Shown: positions 24,096 to 34,192 of the stretch, one piece after another | Layout of the letters: each line of letters begins with the position of its first letter | Numbering within the stretch: position 1 is the first letter of the stretch | NCBI RefSeq assembly: GCF_011250635.1 | Contig: NZ_JAANNP010000003.1 | Location: 266,121 to 330,120, forward strand | DNA from: Motilibacter deserti | Lineage (GTDB): Bacteria > Actinomycetota > Actinomycetes > Motilibacterales > Motilibacteraceae | Reading direction: 5' to 3' | DNA length: 64,000 nucleotides | The notes under the pieces: generated by a model | Databases searched by the model: none | What the model saw: only the letters and a program-made list of their open reading frames with translations | What the model was told of the DNA's origin: nothing | Made by a program: the position numbers and the translations under genes

Positions 24096-25202
24096 ATGAC
24101 GACACCACCCGCCGTGCGGCCGGTCCTGCCGCAGAGCGCCGACGTGCCCGAGCCCGAGGTCGACATGCGGACCTCGCTCGCCTGGGCCGCGCTGCCCAAC
24201 CCGCTGGCGACCGCCTCGGGCTGTGCCGCCAACGGGCGCGAGCTCTCCCGCTTCTTCCCGCTCTCGCGACTCGGTGCGATGGTCACCAAGAGCGTCATGC
24301 TCGCGCCGCGCTCGGGCCGCCCGACCCCGCGCATGGCCGAGACGCCGAGCGGCATGCTCAACTCGATCGGCCTGCAGGGGCCGGGCGTCGACGCGTTCGT
24401 CCAGCAGGACCTGCCCTGGCTCAAGGCCCAGGGCGCCCGCACCATCGCCTCGATCGCGGCCGGCAGCATCGACGAGTACGCCGAGGTGGCCGCCCGGCTC
24501 GCGCTCGCGCCGCCGGGGACGGTCACCGCGGTCGAGGTCAACATCTCCTGCCCCAACGTCGAGGACCGCGGGCTGGTCTTCGCCTGCGACCCCGACGCAG
24601 CGGCGGCCGCGGTCGCCGCCGCGCGCAGCGCCACCGACCCGTCCATCCCCGTCCTGGCGAAGCTCTCCCCGGACGTCACGGACATCGTCTCGATCGCCCG
24701 TGCCTGCGTCGGCGCCGGCGCTGACGGCCTGACGATGATCAACACCGTCCTCGGCATGGTCATCGACACCACGACCCTGCGCCCCGTCCTCGGTGGCGTC
24801 ACCGGGGGCCTGTCCGGCCCCGCCATCCGCCCGGTCGCCGTCCGCTGCATCTGGCAGGTGCACGCCGCGCTCCCGGAGGTGCCGATCCTCGGCGTGGGAG
24901 GGGTGCGCACTGGGCTCGACGCCCTCCAGCTCATCCTCGCCGGGGCGAGCGCGGTGTCGGTCGGGACGACCGTCTTCAACGACCCGGGTGCGCCGCTGCG
25001 CGTGCTGGGCGAGCTGCGGACGGCGCTCGCCGAGCGCGGGTTCGAGCGGATGCGGGACGCCGTCGGCTACGCCCACTCCGCCCTCGGGGCGGGAGCGGAC
25101 CGCATCGCCCCGCCCGTGCCGCCGGGGCCGAGCCTGCGGGCACCGTCCGCCGACGGCGCCGGCAGCGGCTACGACGAGACCGCCTACGACGAGGGCCGCT
25201 GA
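24096..25202 (+). CDS. pyrD: Dihydroorotate dehydrogenase, class 1B catalytic subunit
   Basis: Oxidises dihydroorotate to orotate with FMN. The 368 residues include the catalytic-loop Cys in [12 protein letters not shown], which marks class 1; class 2 enzymes use Ser there. FMN-binding motifs [12 protein letters not shown] and AVSVGT follow. It starts two bases after the pyrK stop, and the two together form the NAD-linked heterotetramer. A Gly, Ala and Pro-rich C-terminal tail of about 40 residues is beyond the core. The stop shares one base with the pyrF ATG. Confidence 0.95.
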   Translation: MTTPPAVRPVLPQSADVPEPEVDMRTSLAWAALPNPLATASGCAANGRELSRFFPLSRLGAMVTKSVMLAPRSGRPTPRMAETPSGMLNSIGLQGPGVDAFVQQDLPWLKAQGARTIASIAAGSIDEYAEVAARLALAPPGTVTAVEVNISCPNVEDRGLVFACDPDAAAAAVAAARSATDPSIPVLAKLSPDVTDIVSIARACVGAGADGLTMINTVLGMVIDTTTLRPVLGGVTGGLSGPAIRPVAVRCIWQVHAALPEVPILGVGGVRTGLDALQLILAGASAVSVGTTVFNDPGAPLRVLGELRTALAERGFERMRDAVGYAHSALGAGADRIAPPVPPGPSLRAPSADGAGSGYDETAYDEGR

Positions 25203-25909
25203 TGACCAGCACGACCCCCGCTCCCATCGCGGTCGCCCTCGACGCCCCCGACCTGGAGACCGCCGTCGCGTGGGCCAGGGCGGCCGGCCCGCACGTACGC
25301 ACGCTCAAGGTCGGCCTCGAGCTCTACCTGCGCTGCGGGCGCGAGGCCGTCGAGGCCGTCCGCAGCGCGAGCGGCGGGCGCGAGGTGTTCCTCGACCTCA
25401 AGCTGCACGACATCCCCAACACGGTCGCGGGTGCCGTCCGCTCGGTGGCCGACCTCGCGCCGGACTACCTGACCGTGCACGCCGCGGGCGGCCCGGCGAT
25501 GGTCCGCGCCGCCGCCGAGGCGCTGCCGGCCGGGCGCGTCACAGCCGTGACGGTCCTGACCAGCCTCAGCGCGCAGGACCTCGACCGGATCGGCCTGGCC
25601 GGGCCTGCGCTGGACGCCGTACGCCGGCTCGCGGCGCTGTCCGTCGCCGCCGGCGCCCGCGCCCTGGTCTGCTCGCCGCAGGAGGTCCTGGCGGTGCGCG
25701 AGGAGGTCGGGCCCGACATCGTCCTCGTCACGCCCGGCGTTCGCCCAGCCGGCGCGGCGCTGGGGGACCAGGCCCGGGTCGCCACTCCCGAGCAGGCGCT
25801 CGCCGACGGCGCGGACCTGCTCGTCATCGGCCGGCCCATCACGGGCGCGGCCGATCCGGGGCAGGCGGCGGCCGGTCTCGCAGCCGCCCTGGCGCCCGGC
25901 GCCCGCTGA
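25202..25909 (+). CDS. pyrF: Orotidine 5'-phosphate decarboxylase
   Basis: Converts OMP to UMP, the final step of the pathway. The 235 residues form a TIM barrel with the catalytic Lys-Asp array in [10 protein letters not shown] and the phosphate-binding TPGVRP and VIGRPITGA. No pyrE (orotate phosphoribosyltransferase) is present in the window, so that gene must be elsewhere. It is the last gene of the pyr operon. Confidence 0.97.
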   Translation: MTSTTPAPIAVALDAPDLETAVAWARAAGPHVRTLKVGLELYLRCGREAVEAVRSASGGREVFLDLKLHDIPNTVAGAVRSVADLAPDYLTVHAAGGPAMVRAAAEALPAGRVTAVTVLTSLSAQDLDRIGLAGPALDAVRRLAALSVAAGARALVCSPQEVLAVREEVGPDIVLVTPGVRPAGAALGDQARVATPEQALADGADLLVIGRPITGAADPGQAAAGLAAALAPGAR

Positions 25910-25947
25910 CCAGCAGCCCCGCGCCCCGGCGTACCCAGGGGGGTGCG

Positions 25948-25977
25948 TTGCCTCCCCGTCCGAGGACTCGCTAGGTT
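25948..25977 (+). promoter_or_regulatory. Probable promoter of mihF-gmk-rpoZ
   Basis: TTGCCT (25948-25953) and TAGGTT (25972-25977) are spaced by 18 bases, 72 bases before the mihF start. It follows the pyrF stop by about 40 bases and suggests separate transcription of the nucleic-acid genes that follow. Confidence 0.55.
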
Positions 25978-26048
25978 TCCGGCTTCAGGCCGTCGAACTT
26001 TCTCCCGGCCGTCGAAGCAGCCCGGCGTCCAACCGCGAGGTGAACCGC

Positions 26049-26372
26049 GTGCCCCTTCCCCCTCTGACGCCCGAACAGCGGGCTGCGGCCCTCGAGAAGG
26101 CCGCGGCGGTGCGGCGCGCCCGCTCCGAGGTGAAGAGCCGCCTCAAGCACTCGGGCGCCTCCCTCGGCGAGGTGATCGCCACCGGCCAGGACGACGACGT
26201 GGTCGGGAAGATGAAGGTCTCCGCGCTGCTGGAGTCCATGCCGGGCGTGGGCAAGGTCCGCGCGAAGCAGATCATGGAGCGCCTCGGCATCGCCGAGACC
26301 CGGCGGGTCCGGGGCCTGGGGGCCAACCAGGTCGCCGCCCTCGAGCGCGAGTTCCCCGCGCGGGACGCGTGA
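26049..26372 (+). CDS. mihF: Actinobacterial integration host factor mIHF
   Basis: A small nucleoid-associated protein unrelated in sequence to enteric IHF; it binds and bends DNA. The 107 residues match the family from [18 protein letters not shown] through [11 protein letters not shown] and the helix-two-turn-helix segment [20 protein letters not shown]. The GTG at 26049 is preferred over the GTG at 26040 because GAGGTG is 6 bases upstream and relatives start with VPLPPL. The stop overlaps the gmk start. Confidence 0.95.
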   Translation: MPLPPLTPEQRAAALEKAAAVRRARSEVKSRLKHSGASLGEVIATGQDDDVVGKMKVSALLESMPGVGKVRAKQIMERLGIAETRRVRGLGANQVAALEREFPARDA

Positions 26373-26962
26373 CGACGCCCGAGCAGGCCTCGCCCCCGCC
26401 GCGCCGGCTGACCGTCCTGTCGGGCCCCTCGGGGGTCGGCAAGACGACCATCGTCAAGGCGCTGCGGGAGCGGTACCCCGACGTCTGGGTGTCGGTCTCG
26501 GCGACGACGCGCTTCCCCCGGCCCGGCGAGGTGAACGGCGTGCACTACTGGTTCGTCACCGACGCCGAGTTCGACCGCCTCGTCGCCGAGGGCGACCTGC
26601 TGGAGTGGGCGGTGTTCGCCGGCAACCGCTACGGCACCCCCCGCGGCCCGGTGCAGGCCCGGCTCGACGCCGGCGTGCCCGTGGTGCTCGAGATCGACCT
26701 GCAGGGCGCGCGCCAGGTGCGCGACCGCGCCCCGGACGCGCTGCTCGTCTTCGTCGCGCCGCCGTCCTGGGACGAGCTCGTCCGGCGGCTGTCCGGCCGC
26801 GGCACCGAGCCCGAGGACGTCGTGGCGCGGCGCCTCGAGGCCGCGCGCGAGGAGCTGGCGGCCGAGGGCGAGTTCGACGTGACGCTGGTCAACACGGATG
26901 TCGATGAGCTGTGCACCCGGCTGGTAGCCTTGCTGGAGTCTCCTGTCAACCCGAGCGCCTGA
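26369..26962 (+). CDS. gmk: Guanylate kinase
   Basis: Phosphorylates GMP to GDP. The 197 residues include the Walker A loop [10 protein letters not shown] near residue 18, the GMP-binding [21 protein letters not shown] and [11 protein letters not shown]. The GTG at 26369 overlaps the mihF stop (GTGA). The order mihF-gmk-rpoZ-coaBC-metK is typical of Actinobacteria. Confidence 0.97.
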   Translation: MTTPEQASPPPRRLTVLSGPSGVGKTTIVKALRERYPDVWVSVSATTRFPRPGEVNGVHYWFVTDAEFDRLVAEGDLLEWAVFAGNRYGTPRGPVQARLDAGVPVVLEIDLQGARQVRDRAPDALLVFVAPPSWDELVRRLSGRGTEPEDVVARRLEAAREELAAEGEFDVTLVNTDVDELCTRLVALLESPVNPSA

Positions 26963-27035
26963 CGCCACAGCACGACGGCACCGGCTTTGCGGGCTCACGG
27001 GGGAGCACCCAGCCAGCGACGAGAGCGAGCAGAGC

Positions 27036-27302
27036 GTGTCCGGTTCCCAGGTCGTCCCCGAGGGCATCACCAACCCGCCGATCGACGAGCTGCTGGCGGC
27101 CACCGACTCCAAGTACAGCCTGGTCATCTACGGCGCCAAGCGCGCCCGCCAGATCAACGCGTACTACTCCCAGCTCGGCGAGGGCCTGCTGGAGTACGTC
27201 GGCCCGCTGGTCGAGACGCACGTCCACGAGAAGCCGCTGTCGATCGCGCTCCGCGAGATCAACGCCGGCCTGCTCACGGCGGAGCCGATCGAGCAGCCGT
27301 AG
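27036..27302 (+). CDS. rpoZ: RNA polymerase omega subunit
   Basis: A small subunit that stabilises the beta-prime subunit. The 88 residues carry the family core [20 protein letters not shown] followed by [11 protein letters not shown] and a C-terminal [13 protein letters not shown]. The start is GTG. It lies 73 bases after gmk and is followed by a strong terminator hairpin. Confidence 0.95.
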   Translation: MSGSQVVPEGITNPPIDELLAATDSKYSLVIYGAKRARQINAYYSQLGEGLLEYVGPLVETHVHEKPLSIALREINAGLLTAEPIEQP

Positions 27303-27316
27303 TCCTGTTGCACGTC

Positions 27317-27356
27317 ACGAAGCGGGCTCGCTCTTCCCGGAGCGGGCCCGCTTCGT
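27317..27356 (+). terminator. 17-bp hairpin after rpoZ
   Basis: Arms 27317-27333 and 27340-27356 pair over 17 positions (with G-T wobble) around a 6-base loop, 14 bases after the rpoZ stop. The trailing bases CGTT give only a weak T run. It separates rpoZ from coaBC. Confidence 0.75.
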
Positions 27357-27389
27357 CGTTCCCGGCCGGGGCTGGTTGGCTGGGCTGCC

Positions 27390-28652
27390 ATGGCTGAGAT
27401 CGTCCTCGGGGTGACCGGCGGCATCGCCGCCTACAAGGCCTGCGAGCTGCTCCGGCGGCTGCGCGAAGCCGGGCACGGCGTGACCGTCGTCCCGACCGAG
27501 GCCGCGCTGCGCTTCGTCGGCGCGCCTACCTGGGAGGCGCTGTCGGGGCGCCCGGTCCGCCGCGACGTCTGGTCGGACGCGGCCGACGTCCCGCACGTGC
27601 GCATCGGGCGGGAGGCCGACCTCGTCGTCGTCGCCCCCGCGACCGCGGACCTGCTGGCCCGCGCCGCGCACGGGCTCGCCGACGACCTGCTGACCAACGT
27701 GCTGCTGACGGCGCGCTGCCCGGTGGTCTTCGCCCCCGCCATGCACACCGAGATGTGGGAGCACCCGGCGACGCGGGCCAACGTCGCCACTTTGCGGGCT
27801 CGTGGCGTCCAGGTGCTCGACCCCGCCGTCGGGAGGCTGACCGGCGCGGACTCGGGGCCGGGCCGGCTGCCCGAGCCCGAGCAGATCGCCGAGGCGTGCC
27901 GGCGGGCGCTCGCCCGCGCCGCCACCGACGTGGTCACGAGCGGGGCTCGGCCGCTGCAGGACCTCGCCGGGCTCCGGGTCGTCGTCACGGCCGGCGGGAC
28001 GCGGGAGCACCTGGACCCCGTGCGCTTCCTCGGCAACCGGTCCTCCGGGCGGCAGGGCTGGGCGCTGGCCACGACCGCCCTGGCGCGCGGCGCCGAGGTC
28101 GACCTCGTCGCGGCCAACGTCGCGCTCCCTCCGCCCGCAGGGGCGCGGGTGGTCCCCGTCCGGTCGGCGGCCGACCTGCACGCGGCCGTGCTGGGCCTGG
28201 CCCGCGGCGCCGACGTCGTCGTCATGGCCGCGGCTGTCGCGGACTTCCGCCCCGTGCGCACCGAGCAGGCGAAGATCAAGAAATCGGGGACGGCCGCCCC
28301 GACGATCGAGCTCGAGCAGACCGAGGACGTGCTCGCGGGCCTGGTCGCGGCCCGGGCCGCCGGGGAGCTCGGGGCGCCGGTGATCGTCGGTTTCGCCGCC
28401 GAGACCGGCGACGCGGAGGCGGACGTGCTCACGCACGGCCGGGCGAAGCTCGCCCGCAAGGGATGCGACCTGCTGGTGGTCAACGAGGTGGGGGACGGGC
28501 CACGCTCGACCGGGTTCGAGTCCGCGGACAACGCAGGGGTGGTCCTCGCCCGCGACGGGTCCGAGCAGGTCGTCGCCCCCGGGCCGAAGGAGGCCCTCGC
28601 CGACGTGGTCTGGGACCGTGCCCTCGCCCTGCTGCCCGACCGCGCGGGCTGA
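27390..28652 (+). CDS. coaBC: Bifunctional phosphopantothenoylcysteine decarboxylase / synthetase
   Basis: Two steps of coenzyme A synthesis. The 420 residues comprise an N-terminal flavin-containing CoaC domain (GVTGGIAAYKACEL, then VVVAPATADLLARAAHG and PAMHTEMWEHPAT) and a C-terminal CoaB domain (VTAGGTREHLDPVRFLGN, AAVADFRP, then LVVNEV). The ATG at 27390 begins MAEIVLGVTGGIAAYK, as expected. It sits between two terminator-like hairpins with metK downstream. Confidence 0.97.
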   Translation: MAEIVLGVTGGIAAYKACELLRRLREAGHGVTVVPTEAALRFVGAPTWEALSGRPVRRDVWSDAADVPHVRIGREADLVVVAPATADLLARAAHGLADDLLTNVLLTARCPVVFAPAMHTEMWEHPATRANVATLRARGVQVLDPAVGRLTGADSGPGRLPEPEQIAEACRRALARAATDVVTSGARPLQDLAGLRVVVTAGGTREHLDPVRFLGNRSSGRQGWALATTALARGAEVDLVAANVALPPPAGARVVPVRSAADLHAAVLGLARGADVVVMAAAVADFRPVRTEQAKIKKSGTAAPTIELEQTEDVLAGLVAARAAGELGAPVIVGFAAETGDAEADVLTHGRAKLARKGCDLLVVNEVGDGPRSTGFESADNAGVVLARDGSEQVVAPGPKEALADVVWDRALALLPDRAG

Positions 28653-28740
28653 CCGGGCCGGCTCCCGGCGGGCGCGTGGCGCTCGTCTCATCATGCGGGC
28701 CAGTTGAGTCCGAACGGCGGGTGCCGCGCCTGGTCCCCGG

Positions 28741-28746
28741 TAGGCT
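28741..28746 (+). promoter_or_regulatory. Candidate -10 element for metK
   Basis: TAGGCT, 90 bases before the metK start, fits TANNNT. No clear -35 is visible. The leader between it and the gene shows no SAM-riboswitch pattern that I recognise. Confidence 0.3.
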
Positions 28747-28836
28747 CGGCGGCTAGCCACCGCCCGTACGGGCGCCGAAACCGCCCAGAGCCCGAGCGTG
28801 TCCGCCCGGGCACTACGCCGGAGACCAGGAGAGCGC

Positions 28837-30039
<1,203 letters not shown>

Positions 30040-30055
30040 CCCCATCGCGCTCCGC

Positions 30056-30099
30056 CCGACGGGCGGCCGCTCCCGCACCGGGGGCGCGCCGCCCGTCGG
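30056..30099 (+). terminator. 12-bp hairpin after metK
   Basis: Arms 30056-30067 and 30088-30099 are perfectly complementary with a 20-base GC-rich loop, 17 bases after the metK stop. It probably ends the metK transcript before priA. Confidence 0.6.
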
Positions 30100-30227
30100 C
30101 GTTGAGGGGTACGGCACGGACCGGCGCCAGGCGGCGGCTGTCGCCGGGCCGCGGTCAGGAGGGGCGGCGCGGGGAGCGGCTCCGCGTTATGTCGGCCCTG
30201 TCGGTACCGGCTGCTAGGACTGGGAGA

Positions 30228-32564
30228 GTGATCGCGACGGGAGTGGAGCCGCCGCACGAGCAGCTGGCGCTCGTGCGCGAGCAGGTCCGGCGTGCCCGTC
30301 CGCGGCCGGTCGACCCGCCCGCAGCGGACCGGCCGGTGGCGCGGGTGGCGGTCGACGTGGCCCTGGCGCACCTGGACCGCGCGTTCGACTACGTGGTCAC
30401 CGAGCCGCAGTCCGCGGCCGCCGTGCCCGGTGCGCGGGTCCGGGTGCGGTTCGCCGGACGTGACGTCGACGGCTTCGTCCTCGAGCGGGTCGACAGCAGC
30501 GAGCACTCCGGGCGGCTCGAGCGCATCCGGCGGGTCGTGTCCCCCGAGCCGGTGCTAGCCCCCGACGTCGCCCGGCTCGCCCGTGCCGTCGCGGACCGCT
30601 ACGCCGGCACGCTCGCCGACGTGCTCCGGCTCGCCGTGCCGCCGCGGCACGCGGCCGTGGAGGCGGAGGGCGTCGGGGCGGAGGGCGTCGGGGCGCAGGG
30701 CGTCGGGGCGGACGGCGTGAATGCGGACGGCGTGAATGCGGACGGCGTGGATGCGGACGGCGTTGATGCAGCCGACGCGGCAGCGGGTGCCGGGGAAGCG
30801 GCGGGCGTCGGGGCGGAGCACGTCGCGCCCGAGCAGGCGATCCCGGCCGACGCGTTCGGCGTGGGGCCGGACGCGGTCCGGGACGCAGCGGCGGGCTCGG
30901 TCGTGGCCCTGCCGCCGGTGCCGGAGCCGGGCCCGTGGTCGCGCTACGTCGACGGCCCGTCCTACCTGGCGGCGGTCGCGGCGGGGGGAGCGCCGCGCGC
31001 GGTCTGGGCGGCGCGGCCCGGCGACGACTGGCCGCAGGAGATCGCCGTCGCGGTCCAGGCGGCCTTGGCCGGAGGACGCGGAGCCCTGGTCGTCGTGCCC
31101 GACGCCCGCGACGTCGCGCGGGTCGACGCTGCCCTGGCCGAGATGCTCGGCCCTGGCCGGCACGTGTCCCTGACCGCGGCGCTGGGCCCTGCCGAGCGCT
31201 ACCGCCGGTTCCTGGCCCTGCGTCGGGGCCGCGCCCAGGCCGTGGTCGGGACGCGCGCCGCCGCCTTCGCACCCGTCCGGCGGCTCGGCCTGGTGGTCTG
31301 CTGGGACGATGGCGACGAGAGCCTCGCCGAGCAGCGCGCGCCCTACCCCCACGCCCGCGAGGTGTGCCTGCTGCGTGCCGCGCACGGGGACAGCCCCGGG
31401 CCCGCCGATGCCGTGCCCGCGCCGGCGCTGCTGCTCGGCGGGAGGACGGTGACGGCCGAGGGCATGCAACTGGTCGAGAGCGGCTGGGCGCGCGCGCTGG
31501 CTGCTCCGCGAGCCGAGGTCCGCGCGGCCGCGCCCCGGGTGCGTACGGCTGCCGACGGCCCCCGCGCCGACGACCCGCTGGCTGCCGCGGCCCGCATCCC
31601 GAGCTCGGCCTGGCGCGCGGCCAGCGCAGCCCTCGAGCGCGGCCCGGTCCTCGTCCAGGTGCCTCGTGTCGGCTACGTGCCGGCGCTCGCCTGCAGCCGC
31701 TGCCGTACCCCCGCCCGCTGCCTGCACTGCTCCGGGCCGCTGGCGCTGCGGGCCGGCGGGTCGGTCCCGGCCTGCCGCTGGTGCGGGCGCGGAGGACCGG
31801 GCTGGAGGTGCGCCGAGTGCGGCGCCGACCGGCCCCGCGCGATCGTCGTCGGCGCGGCGCGCACCGCCGAGGAGCTCGGACGCGCCTTCCCGCGCGCCCG
31901 CGTGCGCCAGAGCTCCGGCGACAAGCCGCTGCTCCGCGTCGCCGACCGACCGGCACTCGTCGTCGCCACTCCGGGCGCCGAGCCGGTCGCGGACGGGGGC
32001 TACGCCGCCGCCCTGCTGCTCGACCCCGTGGCCCTGCTCGCCCGGCCGGACCTGCGGGCCGAGGAGGAGGCGCTGCGGCGCTGGACCGCCGCGGCGGCGC
32101 TCGTCCGTCCGGCGGCGGAGGGCGGCGAGGTCGTGCTCTGCGGCGATCCGGGGCTGCCGGGAGTGCAGGCGCTGGTGCGGTGGGACCCGTTCGGCGCGGC
32201 CGCCGCGCAGCTTGCCGAGCGGGCGCCGCTGGGGCTGCCGCCAGTCGCCCGGGTCGCGACCGTCACCGGCCCACTGGCCGCGGTGGCCACCGTGCTGGCC
32301 GACGTGCGGCGCACCCTCGACGGGGCGGGTGTGACCGGGGTCGACCTGGGGGTCCCGGTGGAGGCCGAGCTGACGCGCCGGCCCGCCGGCCGTGCGGGCC
32401 CCCCGCCCGCTGACGAGCCGCCGGTCGCGCGTGCCGTGGTCCGCGCGCCGCGCGCGGCCGGGGCGGCCCTGGCTTCGGCGTTGGCGACGGCTCAGGCCCT
32501 GCGGTCTGCGCGGCGCGACTCCGAGCCCGTGCGGGTGCGGGTCGACCCGCTCGACCTCGGGTAG
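30228..32564 (+). CDS. priA: PriA-like primosomal protein with degenerate helicase core
   Basis: A replication-restart protein homologue of 778 residues. The N-terminal DNA-binding domain (about 22-145) and the cysteine cluster CSRCRTPARCLHC plus CRWCGRGGPGWRCAEC are intact, so zinc binding is likely. The ATPase motifs are not: the Walker A position reads AARPGDDWPQE instead of GSGKT, and the DExH box is WDDGDE. Loss of these motifs is usual for actinobacterial PriA, so it probably acts as a structural loader and not a helicase. Residues 148-182 are a tandem pentapeptide repeat encoded by a 15-bp minisatellite. The GTG at 30228 is the best start, but its ribosome site is poor. Confidence 0.9.
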   Translation: MIATGVEPPHEQLALVREQVRRARPRPVDPPAADRPVARVAVDVALAHLDRAFDYVVTEPQSAAAVPGARVRVRFAGRDVDGFVLERVDSSEHSGRLERIRRVVSPEPVLAPDVARLARAVADRYAGTLADVLRLAVPPRHAAVEAEGVGAEGVGAQGVGADGVNADGVNADGVDADGVDAADAAAGAGEAAGVGAEHVAPEQAIPADAFGVGPDAVRDAAAGSVVALPPVPEPGPWSRYVDGPSYLAAVAAGGAPRAVWAARPGDDWPQEIAVAVQAALAGGRGALVVVPDARDVARVDAALAEMLGPGRHVSLTAALGPAERYRRFLALRRGRAQAVVGTRAAAFAPVRRLGLVVCWDDGDESLAEQRAPYPHAREVCLLRAAHGDSPGPADAVPAPALLLGGRTVTAEGMQLVESGWARALAAPRAEVRAAAPRVRTAADGPRADDPLAAAARIPSSAWRAASAALERGPVLVQVPRVGYVPALACSRCRTPARCLHCSGPLALRAGGSVPACRWCGRGGPGWRCAECGADRPRAIVVGAARTAEELGRAFPRARVRQSSGDKPLLRVADRPALVVATPGAEPVADGGYAAALLLDPVALLARPDLRAEEEALRRWTAAAALVRPAAEGGEVVLCGDPGLPGVQALVRWDPFGAAAAQLAERAPLGLPPVARVATVTGPLAAVATVLADVRRTLDGAGVTGVDLGVPVEAELTRRPAGRAGPPPADEPPVARAVVRAPRAAGAALASALATAQALRSARRDSEPVRVRVDPLDLG
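30669..30773 (+). repeat. 15-bp minisatellite, seven units, inside priA
   Basis: Seven head-to-tail 15-base units starting GGCGTC, GGCGTG or GGCGTT encode Gly-Val-(Gly/Asn/Asp)-Ala-(Glu/Gln/Asp/Ala). Units 1-3 share GGCGTCGGGGCG, and units 4 and 5 are identical. The array keeps the frame and lies in the linker between the DNA-binding domain and the degenerate helicase core. Confidence 0.95.
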
Positions 32565-32671
32565 GCGGACGCCTCGGCCGGCCGTCGTCGGAGGACCGGT
32601 TCTCGCGCGTCGGGGCGACTGCCGCCCGCCGAGCGGCCGCGCGCACGCCAGGGGCGCCGGCTCCGGTCTCC

Positions 32672-32677
32672 TAGACT
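32672..32677 (+). promoter_or_regulatory. Candidate -10 element for def-fmt-rsmB
   Basis: TAGACT, 38 bases before the def GTG, fits TANNNT. The leader after it contains a GAGGAG-like ribosome site. No -35 is evident. Confidence 0.35.
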
Positions 32678-32714
32678 GAAGCGTTCCGCCCGCCGTCCCG
32701 AGGAGTGCCAGCCC

Positions 32715-33260
32715 GTGGCGATCCAGCCCATCCGACTGTTCGGAGACCCGGTGCTGCGCACCAAGGCGGAGCCGGTCGTCGACTTCGACAAGGAGCTGCG
32801 CACTCTCGTCAAGGACCTGACCGAGACCATGATCGACGCCCCGGGCGCCGGCTTGGCCGCGCCGCAGATCGGCGTCTCTCTGCGGGTCTTCACCTACTAC
32901 GTCGACGGCGAGCTCGGCCATTTGGTGAACCCCACGCTCGACCTGTCCGAGGAGCAGCAGGACGGCGACGAGGGCTGCCTCTCGCTCCCGGGCCTCGCCT
33001 TCGACACCCGGCGTGCGATGCGCGTGGTGGCCAAGGGGCAGAACGAGTTCGGCGACCCGGTGATCATCGAGGGCAGCGCGCTGCTGGCCCGCTGCGTCCA
33101 GCACGAGACCGACCACCTCGACGGCGTGCTCTTCATCGACCGGCTCGACCGCGAGCAGCGCAAGCTGGCGCTGCGCGCGCTGCGGGAGGCCGAGTGGGCC
33201 GGTGCCCCCGCGCCCCCCGTGAAGGAGAGCCCGCACGCCACCCACGGCCTGGCCTTCTAG
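32715..33260 (+). CDS. def: Peptide deformylase
   Basis: Removes the formyl group from nascent proteins. The 181 residues contain all three motifs: [18 protein letters not shown] with the metal-ligand Cys, and QHETDHLDG with the two His ligands and catalytic Glu. The start is GTG with GAGGAG about 11 bases upstream. It precedes fmt by five bases, so formylation and deformylation enzymes are co-expressed. Confidence 0.97.
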   Translation: MAIQPIRLFGDPVLRTKAEPVVDFDKELRTLVKDLTETMIDAPGAGLAAPQIGVSLRVFTYYVDGELGHLVNPTLDLSEEQQDGDEGCLSLPGLAFDTRRAMRVVAKGQNEFGDPVIIEGSALLARCVQHETDHLDGVLFIDRLDREQRKLALRALREAEWAGAPAPPVKESPHATHGLAF

Positions 33261-33265
33261 CCGCC

Positions 33266-34192
33266 GTGCGCCTCGTCTTCGCGGGCACGCCCGACGTCGC
33301 CCTTCCCAGCCTGGACGCCCTGATCGCGAGCCGGCACGAGGTGGTCGCCGTGGTCACCCGGCCCGACGCGCCGGCCGGGCGCGGCCGTCGGCTGGCCCCG
33401 AGCCCGGTGGCCGAGCGTGCTGCCGCCGCCGGCATCGAGGTCCTCAAGCCCGCCCGCCCGCGCGACCCGGAGTTCCTCGAGCGGCTTGCGGCGATCGCCC
33501 CCGACTGCTGCCCGGTGGTCGCCTACGGCGCGCTCGTGCCGCGGGCGGCCCTCGACATCCCGCGGGCGGGCTGGGTCAACCTGCACTTCAGCCTGCTCCC
33601 GGCCTGGCGCGGGGCCGCCCCCGTCCAGCACGCCGTGCTCGCCGGCGACGAGGTGACCGGAGCCAGCACCTTTCTGCTCGAGGAGGGCCTCGACACCGGG
33701 CCCGTCTTCGGCCTGGTGACCGAGACGGTGCGCCCGACCGACACCAGCGGCGACCTGCTCGACCGGCTCTCGCGCTCGGGGGCCGGGCTGCTCGCGGCGA
33801 CGCTGGACGCCATCGAGGACGGGACCGCCGCGCCGACCCCGCAGCCGGCCGATGGCGTGAGCCTGGCGCCGAAGCTCACGGTGGAGGACGCGCGGCTGGA
33901 CTGGTCGCAGCCGGCCTTCGCCGTCGACCGGCGCGCCCGCGCGTGCACCCCCGCCCCGGGCCCGTGGACGACGTTCCGCGGCGAGCGGCTCCGGCTCGGG
34001 CCGGTACGCCCCCTGCCCGACGCCCCAGCCCTCGCGCCCGGCGAGCTCGCGGTCGACCGCGCCGGCGCCCGCGTCGGCACGGCGACCGTGCCGGTGCAGC
34101 TGGACCAGGTGCAGCCCGCCGGCAAGCGCGCCATGGCAGCGGCAGACTGGGCGCGCGGGACCCGCCCGGAGCCGGGGGAGCGGCTCGGGTGA
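33266..34192 (+). CDS. fmt: Methionyl-tRNA formyltransferase
   Basis: Formylates initiator Met-tRNA with 10-formyl-THF. The 308 residues start [18 protein letters not shown] and include the catalytic [17 protein letters not shown] (equivalent of the Asn, His and Asp triad region) and a C-terminal OB-like tRNA domain. The GTG at 33266 comes five bases after def. The stop overlaps the rsmB GTG. Confidence 0.97.
   Translation: MRLVFAGTPDVALPSLDALIASRHEVVAVVTRPDAPAGRGRRLAPSPVAERAAAAGIEVLKPARPRDPEFLERLAAIAPDCCPVVAYGALVPRAALDIPRAGWVNLHFSLLPAWRGAAPVQHAVLAGDEVTGASTFLLEEGLDTGPVFGLVTETVRPTDTSGDLLDRLSRSGAGLLAATLDAIEDGTAAPTPQPADGVSLAPKLTVEDARLDWSQPAFAVDRRARACTPAPGPWTTFRGERLRLGPVRPLPDAPALAPGELAVDRAGARVGTATVPVQLDQVQPAGKRAMAAADWARGTRPEPGERLG

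Noticed and set aside
26040-26048. Earlier GTG start for mihF
   Set aside because: GTG at 26040 lies within the ribosome site (GAGGTG) that serves GTG 26049, and relatives begin at the latter.
28653-28836. SAM riboswitch before metK
   Set aside because: I looked for conserved SAM-I, SAM-II or SAM-IV core motifs and found none.
30669-30773. CRISPR-like array
   Set aside because: The 15-base units are direct head-to-tail repeats without spacers and keep the priA frame, so this is a coding minisatellite.
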